DNA of 64,000 nucleotides. Origin: an uncultured Collinsella sp. (lineage in GTDB: Bacteria > Actinomycetota > Coriobacteriia > Coriobacteriales > Coriobacteriaceae). The position numbers were made by a program, and so were the translations under genes. This document shows, piece after piece, positions 1 to 8,224 of the stretch. How positions within the stretch are numbered: the stretch's first letter is position 1; each line of letters starts with the position of its first letter. A model generated the notes under the pieces. That model was given only the letters and a program-made list of their open reading frames with translations. It did not search any database and was not told the DNA's origin. Location of the stretch: positions 82,626-146,625 of the forward strand of contig UQTU01000004.1 of NCBI GenBank assembly GCA_900544135.1, given 5' to 3'.

Positions 1-392
1 TCGAAAGGCTTGATCACAAAGAAAACGACCAGGGCGATGATGATCGCCACCAGCACAACGATAACGGCGATAAGCGGCCCGGCGCCGCTCTTTTTGGGAG
101 CGGGGGTCTGTGGCGAAGCGGGCGCGTATGCGGGAGCCGGCTGCTGTTGGGGCGAGCCGCTCGCGACGGGTATGCGCTGCGTGGTCTCGACGGCCGCGGG
201 GCTTGCGGCGGGGTCGGGGCGATAGGCGAGGGGGTCGTCCGCCTTGGCTTGCGGCGTATCAAGGGAGCCGGTCTGCTCAAAAGCGGGCTGGCTATCGCTC
301 GCGGTTGTTTGCTCAACGGGTGCACCGCACGAGGTGCAGAACTTGGCATTATCTGCAAGAAGCTTGCCGCACGAGGCGCAATACCGAGACAT
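1..392 (-). CDS. Zinc-ribbon membrane protein, partial at window edge
   Basis: The first 130 codons of a minus-strand gene are present; the 3' end lies outside the window. The ATG at 392 has a good ribosome site (AAAGGAG, 6 bases upstream). Residues 1-22 form a double CxxC zinc ribbon (YCASCG ... FCTSCG) of the kind that opens many small bacterial membrane proteins. A Pro/Ala/Gln-rich linker of about 80 residues follows, then a single hydrophobic segment (residues about 108-128) rich in Val and Ile. I infer an N-in, single-pass anchor with an outside domain that is not visible. Function is unknown; proteins of this layout are often named only zinc-ribbon domain-containing. Confidence 0.75.
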   Translation of the reverse strand, partial: MSRYCASCGKLLADNAKFCTSCGAPVEQTTASDSQPAFEQTGSLDTPQAKADDPLAYRPDPAASPAAVETTQRIPVASGSPQQQPAPAYAPASPQTPAPKKSGAGPLIAVIVVLVAIIIALVVFFVIKPF

Positions 393-460
393 TGCCACTC
401 CTTTCGCCACATTTCAATGCAATACGACGATTATACCCAGCGTCCAAAATTCCCCATCAT

Positions 461-528
461 AAGTTGCGGTGAAATAGGGACTGTTGGCGGTCTCGGAGCT
501 TCAATCAGTCCCTATTTCACCGCAACTT
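461..528. repeat. Perfect 23-bp inverted repeat
   Basis: Two arms of 23 bases (461-483 and 506-528) are exact reverse complements with a 22-base loop. The arms begin AAGTTGCGGTGAAATAGGGA. There is no T-run on either side, so it is not a standard intrinsic terminator. It sits between two divergently transcribed genes and may be a dispersed extragenic palindrome. Confidence 0.7.
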
Positions 529-629
529 TGGAAAGGCACTTTAGCTATTGGGGACGCACCGAGCACTGGGGTATCATGGCTTGGTTGATATATCTGCATT
601 TACGCGCCTTGTAGGAAGGGGCTGCGCCC

Positions 630-1313
630 ATGGCTTTTGAGCCCGCTCAACATAGCTTTATCACGCTCGAGGGCGTCGATGGCGCCGGCAAGTCCACGCA
701 GGCGCGTCTGCTTGCCCGCGCTCTTGAACTCGCCGGCTACCAGGTTGTGAGCCTGCGCGAGCCGGGCGGTACCGCCATCAGCGAAAAGATCCGTGCTCTG
801 CTGCTCGACCCCGCCAACACGGCGATGGGCGACACCTGCGAGCTGCTGCTCTACGAGGCAGCGCGTGCCCAGCTGGTGCACGAGGTCATCGCCCCCGCCC
901 TTGCGGCCGGCAAGGTGGTCCTGTGCGACCGTTTCTACGATTCCACGACCTGCTATCAGGCGTTTGCCGATGGTCTCGACCGTCAGATGGTGCGCGACGC
1001 CAACAACCTGGCTGTCGCCGGTACGCATCCGGCGCTCACGCTCGTCTACCACATCACACCCGAGCAGGCGGCGCTACGCATGGCAGCCCGTGGCGCGGCA
1101 GATCGCATGGAGGCAAAAGGCATGGCCTTCCAAGAGCGCGTCTACCAGGGATTTTGCGCCATTGCCGCCGAGGAACCAAACCGCGTAAAGCTCATCGACG
1201 CGACCGCGTCCATCGAGGACGTCTTCGCGCAGACGGTCGAGCAGGTTCGCGCCTACGGCCTCGACATTCCGCAAGATGTCGCCGCCGCCGCGCTTGCCAA
1301 GGAGGCCGAGTAA
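630..1313 (+). CDS. tmk: Thymidylate kinase
   Basis: Phosphorylates dTMP to dTDP with ATP in the cytoplasm, for dTTP synthesis. The 227-residue protein has the P-loop GVDGAGKST at residues 15-23, the REPGGT segment at 43-48, LYEAAR at 74-79, and the DRFYDST motif at 100-106, all diagnostic of bacterial Tmk. The C-terminus is some 15 residues longer than usual. A purine-rich AGGAAGGGG lies upstream of the ATG. The gene is one base from holB, and tmk-holB-ricT is a common actinobacterial and firmicute order, so the three are probably one operon. Confidence 0.95.
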   Translation: MAFEPAQHSFITLEGVDGAGKSTQARLLARALELAGYQVVSLREPGGTAISEKIRALLLDPANTAMGDTCELLLYEAARAQLVHEVIAPALAAGKVVLCDRFYDSTTCYQAFADGLDRQMVRDANNLAVAGTHPALTLVYHITPEQAALRMAARGAADRMEAKGMAFQERVYQGFCAIAAEEPNRVKLIDATASIEDVFAQTVEQVRAYGLDIPQDVAAAALAKEAE

Positions 1314-1314
1314 C

Positions 1315-2442
1315 ATGGCCCCCGCTCAGGCAAGCCTGCTGGCCAAGCTCGACACCCAAGAGCGCGTGCGCGACTTTTTGACCAATGCCGTCGCCAGCGG
1401 CCGCGCATCGCACGCCTACCTGTTTTTGGGCGCGCCCGGCGCGGGCAAGCTCGACGCCGCGTGGGCGCTCGCTCAGGCCTTCCTGTGCGAGCAGGATGGC
1501 TGCGGCTCATGCGATAGCTGTGTGCGCGTCGCCCGCCATACGCACCCCGACGTGCACTATTACACGCCCGAGAGCGCCACGGGCTACCTCATCGCCCAGA
1601 CCCGCGAGCTGCTCGACGACGTGCCTCTGGCGCCCATCCGTGCCAAGGCCAAGGTCTACATCATCGACCGTGCCGAGCAGCTGCGCGCCAACACCGCCAA
1701 CGCACTGCTCAAAACACTCGAGGAGCCGCCCGAGGGCGTTATGTTTATCTTGCTGGGCACCTCGGCAGACGTGATGTTGCCCACCATCGTGAGCCGCTGC
1801 CAGTGCGTGCCGTTTCGGCTGGTGTCGCCCGCCGTCGCCGCGCAGGCCGTGAGCCGTGCCACTGGTCAGGATATCGCGCGTTGTCGCATGGCCGTCGCCG
1901 TGGCGGGCAGCCCCACGCGCGGCATCGAGTTCCTTAAGAGTGCCGAGCGCCAGGACGCCCGCCGTCAGATGGTCCGTGCCATCGACTCACTCATTGCCGC
2001 CGACGAGGCCGACGTGCTCAGCCGCGCCAAGTCGCTCATCGTCGCCGTTAAGGCGCCGCTCGCCGAGGTCAAGTCCACGCAGGAAAAGGTGCTCGAGCAA
2101 AACGCCGACTACCTGTCGCGTGGAGCATTGAAGCAGCTTGAGGACCGCAATAAGCGCGAGCTCAACGCGCGCGAGCGTTCGGGTATCATGGAAGCGCTGA
2201 CGAGCGTGCGGACGCTCATGCGCGATGTGCTGCTGACACTTCAGGACGAGGCGGCCGACGTCGTGAACGAAGACGTGCGCGACACGATCGGTCGGCTTGC
2301 CGCTGCGACCAATGTTGCGGGTGCCACGCGGGCGCTCGAGGCAGTCGCAACCGCCGAGCGCAACATCGCCAGAAACGTTACTCCCCAGCTGGCCATCGAG
2401 GTCATGCTGTTCGATATCAGGAAGGCACTGAAATGCCGTTAG
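1315..2442 (+). CDS. holB: DNA polymerase III delta' subunit
   Basis: A subunit of the replicative clamp loader. I place the start at the ATG at 1315, one base after the tmk stop, with AAGGAGG inside the end of tmk; this gives 375 residues. The P-loop-like GAPGAGKL (residues 39-46) ends in Leu instead of Thr/Ser, as expected of delta', which need not hydrolyse ATP. A four-Cys zinc site is formed by C58, C63, C66 and C69. The LLKTLEEPP and SRC (IVSRCQ) motifs of the clamp-loader family are present. The last 10 bases overlap ricT. Confidence 0.93.
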   Translation: MAPAQASLLAKLDTQERVRDFLTNAVASGRASHAYLFLGAPGAGKLDAAWALAQAFLCEQDGCGSCDSCVRVARHTHPDVHYYTPESATGYLIAQTRELLDDVPLAPIRAKAKVYIIDRAEQLRANTANALLKTLEEPPEGVMFILLGTSADVMLPTIVSRCQCVPFRLVSPAVAAQAVSRATGQDIARCRMAVAVAGSPTRGIEFLKSAERQDARRQMVRAIDSLIAADEADVLSRAKSLIVAVKAPLAEVKSTQEKVLEQNADYLSRGALKQLEDRNKRELNARERSGIMEALTSVRTLMRDVLLTLQDEAADVVNEDVRDTIGRLAAATNVAGATRALEAVATAERNIARNVTPQLAIEVMLFDIRKALKCR

Positions 2443-4133
2443 TCGTACCCGTTAAGTTTACCTACGCCTCGCGCGACCTGTGGTTCGATCCGCAGGATCT
2501 GGATATCCTCGAGGCCGATTATGCCATTTGCTCCACCGAGCGCGGAACCGAGATCGGCCTGGTCACGGCCGATCCCTTCGAGGCGCCGCAAGATGAGATC
2601 GGTCAGCCGCTCAAGCCCGTGCTGCGCGTGGCGAGCGACATCGACCTGCAGCTTGCCGACGACTTGGCCATCCAAGGCGACGAGGCGATGGTCGATTTCC
2701 GCCGTCTGGTCAAAGAGCTCGACCTCGAGATGAAGCCGGTGGGCGTCGAGTACCTGTTTGGCGGCGAGAAGGCCGTGTTCTACTTTGCGGCCGAGGAGCG
2801 CGTCGATTTTCGCCAGCTCGTCAAGGACCTGTCCTCGACGCTGCACATTCGCGTCGACATGCGCCAGATCGGCGTGCGCGACGAGACCCGCCTGGTGGGT
2901 GGCTACGCCCAGTGCGGACAGGAGCTCTGCTGCACGCGCTTTGGCGGACAGTTTGAACCCGTCTCGATTCGCATGGCAAAAGAGCAGGACCTGCCGCTCA
3001 ACTCGTCCAAGATCAGCGGCGTGTGCGGCCGCCTGATGTGCTGCCTGCGTTATGAGTTCGAGGCGTACAAGGACTTTAAGAGCCGTGCGCCCAAAAAGAA
3101 AACGCTCATCGATACGCCGCTCGGCAAGGCGCGTATTCAGGAATATGACACGCCGCGTGAGCAGCTGGTGCTGCGCCTGGAGAACGGCAAGGTTTTTAAG
3201 GTCAACCTAGCCGATATGACGTGCTCGGAGGGCTGCAAAAAGAAGGCTGCCGAGCAGGGCTGCAATTGCCGCCCCGACTGCGTGACGCGTGACGTGCTCG
3301 AGCGCATCGAGTCGCCCGAGATGCGCCTGGCGCTCATGGAGCTCGACCGCGAGAACGGCGTCGACGTGGGCGATGGCCTGTCGAGCGCCGACCGTCTTGC
3401 CGGCACGTCGATGCCCAAGCGCCGTCGTCGCGATGCCGATTCCGATGCCCGCGCTGCTCAGAGCCAGGGCGAGGGCCGTGGCCGCGGAAAGGGCCGTGGT
3501 AAGGCCGAGACACCCGAGGCCGAGGAGGCCGCCGGTAGCCGTCGTCGTCGCAAGCGCGCGGGCTCGGGCGATGCTACCGAGGCTGCAGCCGCGGGCAAGA
3601 ACGCCTCTCGCGAGCGCGAGGTTCAGCAACCCCAGCAGCAGAATCGCGGCGGTGGCATGAACCCCACACGACGTCGCCGCCGTCATCTGTCGAGCGAGGA
3701 GCGCGAGGACGCCTTCCGCGCCGCAGCCGCTCGCGAGGCTGGTACCGCCCCCAAGGGTGGTTCGGGTTCCGATGCGCCTGCCGACAAGGGTGGCAAGTCA
3801 CGTGGCGAGGAGGAGCGCGCGCCGCGTCCGCGCCGTCGCCATTCCTCGGGCGCGCAACAGAAGCCCTCAGTGCCCTCCGTGGCCGATCAGGTCTCGGATG
3901 GCGAGGTCAAGGTCACGCGCCGTCGTCCCGGGGATGGCGGGGGAGCGGCTGCCAAGGCTTCGCGTGGCGCCGCTCGCGACGAGCGCGAGCCGCGCGAGGA
4001 TCGCGGTGGCGAGGGCTCGGCCGACCAGGGTCAAAAGCGCCGTCGCCGTCGTCGTTCCCGCAAGCCGCGCCAGGATGGTGGCGAGGGCTCGACCCCGTCT
4101 TCGTCCGCACCACAACCGCCCGCCGGCGAATAA
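2433..4133 (+). CDS. ricT: PSP1/RicT-family protein with long basic tail
   Basis: The N-terminal half (to about residue 320) is the PSP1 domain of RicT (YaaT), which in Bacillus forms an iron-sulfur complex with RicA and RicF that affects RNase Y and mRNA processing. The family's cysteine clusters are visible: CGQELCC near residue 165 and CGRLMCC near residue 200, plus a later CxxxC-rich patch. From about residue 330 to 566 the protein is a low-complexity Arg/Lys/Gly/Ser tail, roughly doubling the usual 270-300 residue length. The tail is likely disordered and nucleic-acid binding (inference). It overlaps holB by 10 bases, implying translational coupling. Confidence 0.88.
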   Translation: MPLVVPVKFTYASRDLWFDPQDLDILEADYAICSTERGTEIGLVTADPFEAPQDEIGQPLKPVLRVASDIDLQLADDLAIQGDEAMVDFRRLVKELDLEMKPVGVEYLFGGEKAVFYFAAEERVDFRQLVKDLSSTLHIRVDMRQIGVRDETRLVGGYAQCGQELCCTRFGGQFEPVSIRMAKEQDLPLNSSKISGVCGRLMCCLRYEFEAYKDFKSRAPKKKTLIDTPLGKARIQEYDTPREQLVLRLENGKVFKVNLADMTCSEGCKKKAAEQGCNCRPDCVTRDVLERIESPEMRLALMELDRENGVDVGDGLSSADRLAGTSMPKRRRRDADSDARAAQSQGEGRGRGKGRGKAETPEAEEAAGSRRRRKRAGSGDATEAAAAGKNASREREVQQPQQQNRGGGMNPTRRRRRHLSSEEREDAFRAAAAREAGTAPKGGSGSDAPADKGGKSRGEEERAPRPRRRHSSGAQQKPSVPSVADQVSDGEVKVTRRRPGDGGGAAAKASRGAARDEREPREDRGGEGSADQGQKRRRRRRSRKPRQDGGEGSTPSSSAPQPPAGE

Positions 4134-4197
4134 CGCCCGCGAGCGGATTTAGCTCGCCTTGCCCCGAGCGCATCGGGGTATCATAGCGCCGAATCAA

Positions 4198-4231
4198 CAA
4201 CCCTCCCTGCGACCGAACGTAGGGAGGGTTG
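4198..4231 (+). promoter_or_regulatory. Hairpin that contains the ribosome site of the ComF gene
   Basis: Arms 4198-4211 and 4218-4231 pair over 14 bases (one G-T pair) around a 6-base loop. The right arm includes AGGGAGGG, the only good ribosome site for the TTG start at 4236 (7-base spacing). There is no T-run after it, so it looks more like a translational switch than a terminator, though it could also protect the ricT mRNA end. Confidence 0.6.
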
Positions 4232-4235
4232 TGTC

Positions 4236-5042
4236 TTGAAGAGCCGTTTGAACATATTGAGCTGTCTGCAGGGTGCCGGTGCCCTACCGTTTGCGGACGA
4301 ATTGCTACCGTTTGCCGAGCGGGTGGCACGCGAGGCGCTCGAGGCATTGTCGCCAACACGATGTGCCGGCTGCGAGCGCGCCGGTGCGCTTATTTGCCAA
4401 GACTGCCTGGCCGCGCTCACGCTCATCGACCCACGTCATAGCTGTACCCGATGCGGCGCCCCGTTTGGGGATTTGCTGTGCACTGAGTGTTCGGTCGAGG
4501 GCACGTCCTCGGCAATGGCGGAGGCGCTCGACCGCTGCCTGGCGTGCGCCGTCTATGCGCATCCGCTGCCGCGCATCATTAAAGCGTACAAGGACGCGGG
4601 CGAGCGACGTCTGGCTCCGTATCTGGCGGAGCTGCTCTACGACACCGCCCTGCATGCCCAGGTCGTAGCGCCCGATCGCTACGGAGGTGTGCTGTCCGGC
4701 GCGGATGCGGTGGTGTTTGTGCCTGCGACGGCGGCAGCGTTTCGGCGGCGTGGTTTTGATCATATGGAGGCCATTGCGCGCCCATTTTGCGAGCTGTCGG
4801 GTGTTCCCTTGCTCGATGCTCTCGTCAAGTACGGGCATGGCGACCAGCGCGAACTCGGTCGTGAGGAGCGCCGCGAGCGTGCCCGAGGTATGTACGAGAC
4901 GGTTGAGGATGTGCACGGCCGCCGCCTGCTGCTTATCGACGACGTTATCACCACGGGTGCGACGATGGCAGCGGCTTCGGCGGAACTCAAGCGCGCCGGC
5001 GCCGCAGCAGTCGATGGCCTTGCTATCGCACGTGTTTGGTAG
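4236..5042 (+). CDS. ComF-family phosphoribosyltransferase
   Basis: Belongs to the ComF/GntX family: an N-terminal zinc finger joined to a type I phosphoribosyltransferase domain. In competent bacteria ComF acts in DNA uptake and recombination; in others the role is not settled. Four CxxC-type cysteine pairs lie at about residues 43-90 (RCAGC, CQDC, CTRC, CTEC). The PRPP-binding loop LLLIDDVITTGAT lies near residues 228-240. I chose the TTG at 4236 because of the AGGGAGGG 7 bases upstream; no in-frame ATG precedes the zinc finger. The 268-residue length is normal. Confidence 0.87.
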   Translation: MKSRLNILSCLQGAGALPFADELLPFAERVAREALEALSPTRCAGCERAGALICQDCLAALTLIDPRHSCTRCGAPFGDLLCTECSVEGTSSAMAEALDRCLACAVYAHPLPRIIKAYKDAGERRLAPYLAELLYDTALHAQVVAPDRYGGVLSGADAVVFVPATAAAFRRRGFDHMEAIARPFCELSGVPLLDALVKYGHGDQRELGREERRERARGMYETVEDVHGRRLLLIDDVITTGATMAAASAELKRAGAAAVDGLAIARVW

Positions 5043-5053
5043 GGGTGGTTCAG

Positions 5054-6163
5054 ATGGCAATAAAGATCGGGCAGCGTGGCAAGCCTGCAAGCGAGCAGCT
5101 GGCTGCTTCCGTAATTTTGACGGGTGCCTCGGCGCTGCGCATGATGCGCGCCGAGCGCCGGCAGATGGGCTACATAAGCTGGAAGGACCTTAATCCCGAT
5201 GAAGAGCGCCGTGTGCTGCGCACGTCGTCGCCCTCGACCGAGGACATCTATCTTCCCGATTTGGTGCGGATTGGGGCCGCAAGCGGCGAGGTGCAAGAAG
5301 ATCTGTGCTTGCTGGTGGGATCTGCGGCGCAGCGCCGCCGCATCCCTGGCGTGAGCTGGTCCGTGTGTTCCGGGTTGCCCGCCGGCTCGAGTCTAGAGGT
5401 GGAACCGGGGGTGTACAGTCTATCTCCCGAGGCCCTTTGTGTTGCCATCGCGCGCGAGGTCGGCTGCATCCAGGCGTTTGCCCTGGCCCAGGAACTGTGC
5501 TCTAAGATTTCACTGAGCGACCGCGGGAAGTATCTGCCTCCCTACACCTCGCCTGTCGTGAACAAATTGGCAAAGGACAAAGACCAGCCGCCAGATGTCG
5601 GTTACTTTGAGGTCGAGTCCGTGCTGACACCCGATCGCCTGGTAGATTACCTCGCGGCATGCAAGGGGAACGCGGCCAAGCAGCTGCGGCGTCTGTGCCC
5701 CTATCTTTCGGAAAACCTGCGCTCGCCCATGGAGTGCATCATGCTCGCTCTGTTTTCGCTTCCGTTTTCCTATGGCGGATTTGCCTGCGGTCCCTTTAAG
5801 ACCGACTACAAGATCGAGTTCGATGACCGTGCGCAGGCAATCTCGGGGATGCCGCATGCAGTTTGTGATGCGTATCAGGAAACAGCCCGGTTTGACCTGG
5901 AATACAACGGTGAGCTGGGCCATTCCTCTCGGAGGGGACGTATCCATGATGAAAAGCGCAACACGGGCTTGATTACTATGGGAATCGAGGTCGCGACGGT
6001 CAACAACGAAATGCTCTGCGACATGGAAGCGATGGAAGCGCTCGCATGGCGCATCCACCAGCGTATGGGTAAGCGATATCAGAATCGCGTAGAGGCTCGC
6101 CGAAAGAGGCAAGATGCTCTGCTGAATACGCTCCGAGCGTGCTTTGGGCTCAAACCAGCGTAA
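5054..6163 (+). CDS. Uncharacterised protein with AbiEi/DUF559-like nuclease fold
   Basis: No firm family. The ATG at 5054 follows AGGGGTGG by 5 bases and gives 369 residues. The C-terminal part (about residues 275-330) reads FDLEYNGELGH, then a DEKR segment, then LITMGIEVATV. This order (acidic residue, E-x-NGE-x-H, D-x-x-R, hydrophobic strand) resembles the PD-(D/E)XK-like fold of DUF559 and of proteins annotated as AbiEi-type antitoxins in Actinobacteria. The N-terminal two thirds have no visible motif. Comparison is by eye, so nuclease activity is only a suggestion. It is 11 bases from the ComF gene and is followed by an inverted-repeat element. Confidence 0.55.
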   Translation: MAIKIGQRGKPASEQLAASVILTGASALRMMRAERRQMGYISWKDLNPDEERRVLRTSSPSTEDIYLPDLVRIGAASGEVQEDLCLLVGSAAQRRRIPGVSWSVCSGLPAGSSLEVEPGVYSLSPEALCVAIAREVGCIQAFALAQELCSKISLSDRGKYLPPYTSPVVNKLAKDKDQPPDVGYFEVESVLTPDRLVDYLAACKGNAAKQLRRLCPYLSENLRSPMECIMLALFSLPFSYGGFACGPFKTDYKIEFDDRAQAISGMPHAVCDAYQETARFDLEYNGELGHSSRRGRIHDEKRNTGLITMGIEVATVNNEMLCDMEAMEALAWRIHQRMGKRYQNRVEARRKRQDALLNTLRACFGLKPA

Positions 6164-6199
6164 AACTATGGCTTTATAGGGGGTCTGTTTATATGCTCT

Positions 6200-6414
6200 G
6201 TGCAAAAAACGGCAAATATGAGTACTGTTACTAGATTAGTGACAGCAAAAACAAAGAAACTTGGGCCGATAATCTGGATTCAGCGAAGAGATAATAAACG
6301 AATGTGGAATATCTTGGCGCCAAGCAGGCTGTGCGGAACTCAAAAAGGGCTCGTGAGGCGGTAATACTCTGCTACTAAATTGGTAACAGTACTCATATTT
6401 GCCGTTTTTTGCAC
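6200..6414. mobile_element. 215-bp MITE-like element with perfect 32-bp terminal inverted repeats
   Basis: The ends (6200-6231 and 6383-6414) are exact 32-base reverse complements starting GTGCAAAAAACGGCAAATAT; a weaker match continues inward. The AT-richer middle has no gene. No clear target duplication is visible in the flanks. The size, long terminal repeats and lack of coding fit a non-autonomous element. Confidence 0.6.
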
Positions 6415-6435
6415 ACGGCACCCTGAGACGGGTGC

Positions 6436-6464
6436 CCCGGAGCTCCCCGTGGGGGAGCTCCGGG
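6436..6464. repeat. 13-bp hairpin with GTG triloop
   Basis: CCCGGAGCTCCCC and its exact complement surround a 3-base loop. No T-run follows on either strand. It lies between the inverted-repeat element and the promoter at 6537. Confidence 0.5.
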
Positions 6465-6536
6465 CTTCATGGGGGCACGAATGATCCGCCCCGACCTGCG
6501 AAATCTGTACTCGCGATGCGAATGACGCCCCTAACC

Positions 6537-6565
6537 TTAAACTTTAGCTTGAACTTAGCTATAAT
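6537..6565 (+). promoter_or_regulatory. Predicted sigma-70-type promoter
   Basis: TTAAAC at 6537-6542 and a consensus TATAAT at 6560-6565 are separated by 17 bases. Transcription would start near 6572 and run about 325 bases before the lipoprotein start. Confidence 0.6.
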
Positions 6566-6896
6566 GCGCTTCGTTCCTACCAGGCTGTGGTTGCGGACGG
6601 ACGAAATGCCCGTCCTAGTCCAAGACAGACGCGGTCAAAGGGATCCACGTAAGCGACCGCGTGCGCGCGGCGCGATCATGGCGCGTCCTAGATGTAAGCC
6701 GCACCGTCCGTTCTACTTTCTTTGGGGCAATACCGCCTCGCGGGCGAGCGGGTCAGTCGTGAAGGTGGCTGCGGCCTCCCGAGCAAACACCCCGGTGCGC
6801 AAGTGTGGGGTCAAATACCAGGTCAGCTGGTGGGAACAACCTGATATTCCGCGCAACGCACGGATTGTATACGACACAGAAGGCAGGGTAGTGGAC
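6566..6896 (+). other. Long untranslated leader or unidentified structured RNA
   Basis: The 733-base gap between 6163 and 6897 holds the inverted-repeat element, a hairpin, the promoter, and this 330-base leader. The leader is GC-rich with several possible stems (for example around CTCGCGGGCGAG). I tested it by eye against RNase P, tmRNA, SRP RNA and common riboswitch signatures and found none. One frame stays open through it, but it lacks a credible start and ribosome site. Confidence 0.35.
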
Positions 6897-7907
6897 ATGG
6901 TGAGGGGCAGCTTGATGCACGCGGCTCGGTTAGGTGCTGGGACCGCAGCGGTCATCGCCGTTTTGGGCCTGAGCGGATGCGCGTTCAACCCGCTGTCTAC
7001 GTTCACGACTCCCACGATCGACCAGATCGAGTACGAGACCGTCACGCCGGCGGTGTCGGACGATGCCCTGGTCACTTCCGGAACCCTGACGGTCGCCCTC
7101 GATACTTCCGATGCGCCGCAGGCCATGCAGGACGCCGACGGCGAGCTCACGGGGTATGCGGTTGACGCCGCCCGCGCCCTCGCAAGCCGCATGGGCCTTA
7201 AGGTCGCCTTTGTCGATGCGTCTTCGGCAGATTCCGCGCTCGGCGACAAAAAGGCCGATATCTTTATCGGCGAGATTAACTCCACGGACGGGGACATTAG
7301 CTCGCTCGGCACCTGCCTGTACGATGCCACTTCCGTGTTCGGTAAAACTAGCGATGGTGGGTCGCTAAGCGTTTCCACCGATACCCTTAACGCGTCTACT
7401 CTGGGTGTCCAAATGTCCTCGGCCTCGCAGGAGGCGCTTGCTAAGCAGAGCATCACCGCCAATCAAAAGACCTACTCCAACATCAACGAGTGCTTTGAGG
7501 CGCTCGAGTCGGGCGAGGTCGATTACGTGATCTGTGATTCCACGGCTGGTGGCTACCTCGCGCGTCTGATGAGCCAGATCTCCTATGTCGGTACGCTCGA
7601 GGCGCCCTCCACGCTTGGCGTCGCAGGCCTAAGCTCTAACGATGAGCTGTGCCGTGCCGCGAGCGATGCCCTCGATGGCATCACGGTCGATGGCACGCTC
7701 GAGGCAGTCCACTGCGTCTGGTACGGACAGATGCCCTATGACCTTACCGCCAAGACCGTTTCGGGGGCCAATGTGCAGGCATCCGACTCCACGTCCAACG
7801 AGACCGAGTCCTCCGATGACGACGCCTCTGATAACAACGGCGACAGCCCGTCGTCTAGCCAGGAGGGCACCATCACCGACGATGACATCAACAAGCTCAA
7901 TAGCTAG
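6897..7907 (+). CDS. Extracellular solute-binding (family 3) lipoprotein
   Basis: Starts at the ATG at 6897, 8 bases after AGGCAGGG, and so begins with a lipoprotein signal: a basic start, a hydrophobic run and the lipobox LSGC with Cys28. The mature part resembles amino-acid/polar solute-binding proteins (SBP_bac_3): TSGTLTVALD near the first strand, a GYAVD segment, KADIFIGEIN, and the second-lobe DYVICDS. The C-terminus (from about residue 295) is a Ser/Asp/Asn-rich acidic tail with no visible fold. No permease or ATPase gene adjoins it, so it may serve a transporter elsewhere or act as a sensor. 336 residues. Confidence 0.75.
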   Translation: MVRGSLMHAARLGAGTAAVIAVLGLSGCAFNPLSTFTTPTIDQIEYETVTPAVSDDALVTSGTLTVALDTSDAPQAMQDADGELTGYAVDAARALASRMGLKVAFVDASSADSALGDKKADIFIGEINSTDGDISSLGTCLYDATSVFGKTSDGGSLSVSTDTLNASTLGVQMSSASQEALAKQSITANQKTYSNINECFEALESGEVDYVICDSTAGGYLARLMSQISYVGTLEAPSTLGVAGLSSNDELCRAASDALDGITVDGTLEAVHCVWYGQMPYDLTAKTVSGANVQASDSTSNETESSDDDASDNNGDSPSSSQEGTITDDDINKLNS

Positions 7908-7973
7908 TTATTGGTAGGGGTGGCGCCTGCCATACATTGAACGAGGCACTTCTTCACGGTTTCAACACGCATA

Positions 7974-8006
7974 GCCGGGTCTCCCTAATAGGGGAGCCCG
8001 GCTTTT
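7974..8006 (+). terminator. Intrinsic terminator after the lipoprotein gene
   Basis: GCCGGG-T-CTCCC pairs with GGGAG-CCCGGC (one bulged T) and is followed by TTTT. The rest of the 317-base gap to 8225 holds no gene. Confidence 0.8.
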
Positions 8007-8224
8007 CTATTTTGGTAAAAACGGCAGGTAAAAGCTGATTTCCAGGAGAAAAACTAGCTTTGCCGACGCCTTCCTATAGCGCACTTTGCCACGGAAAAGT
8101 GCGAGACTTCGGTATGCGGTATCAAGCAGTCGTTATTCGGGTCTTTGGGAAATCGCGTGATTAAATGCACGGCAATGGGTACATAGCCAGTACAGTAAGT
8201 CCCCGAGGCAGATTGGAGCCACGT

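Noticed and set aside
6399..6896. A longer form of the solute-binding lipoprotein starting near 6399.
   Set aside because: It would place 166 residues before a proper lipoprotein signal peptide and would read through the promoter and the inverted-repeat end.
6566..6896. RNase P RNA, tmRNA or a TPP riboswitch in the long leader.
   Set aside because: The conserved core sequences of these RNAs were looked for by eye and not found; CTGAGA at 6423 lacks the rest of the TPP structure.
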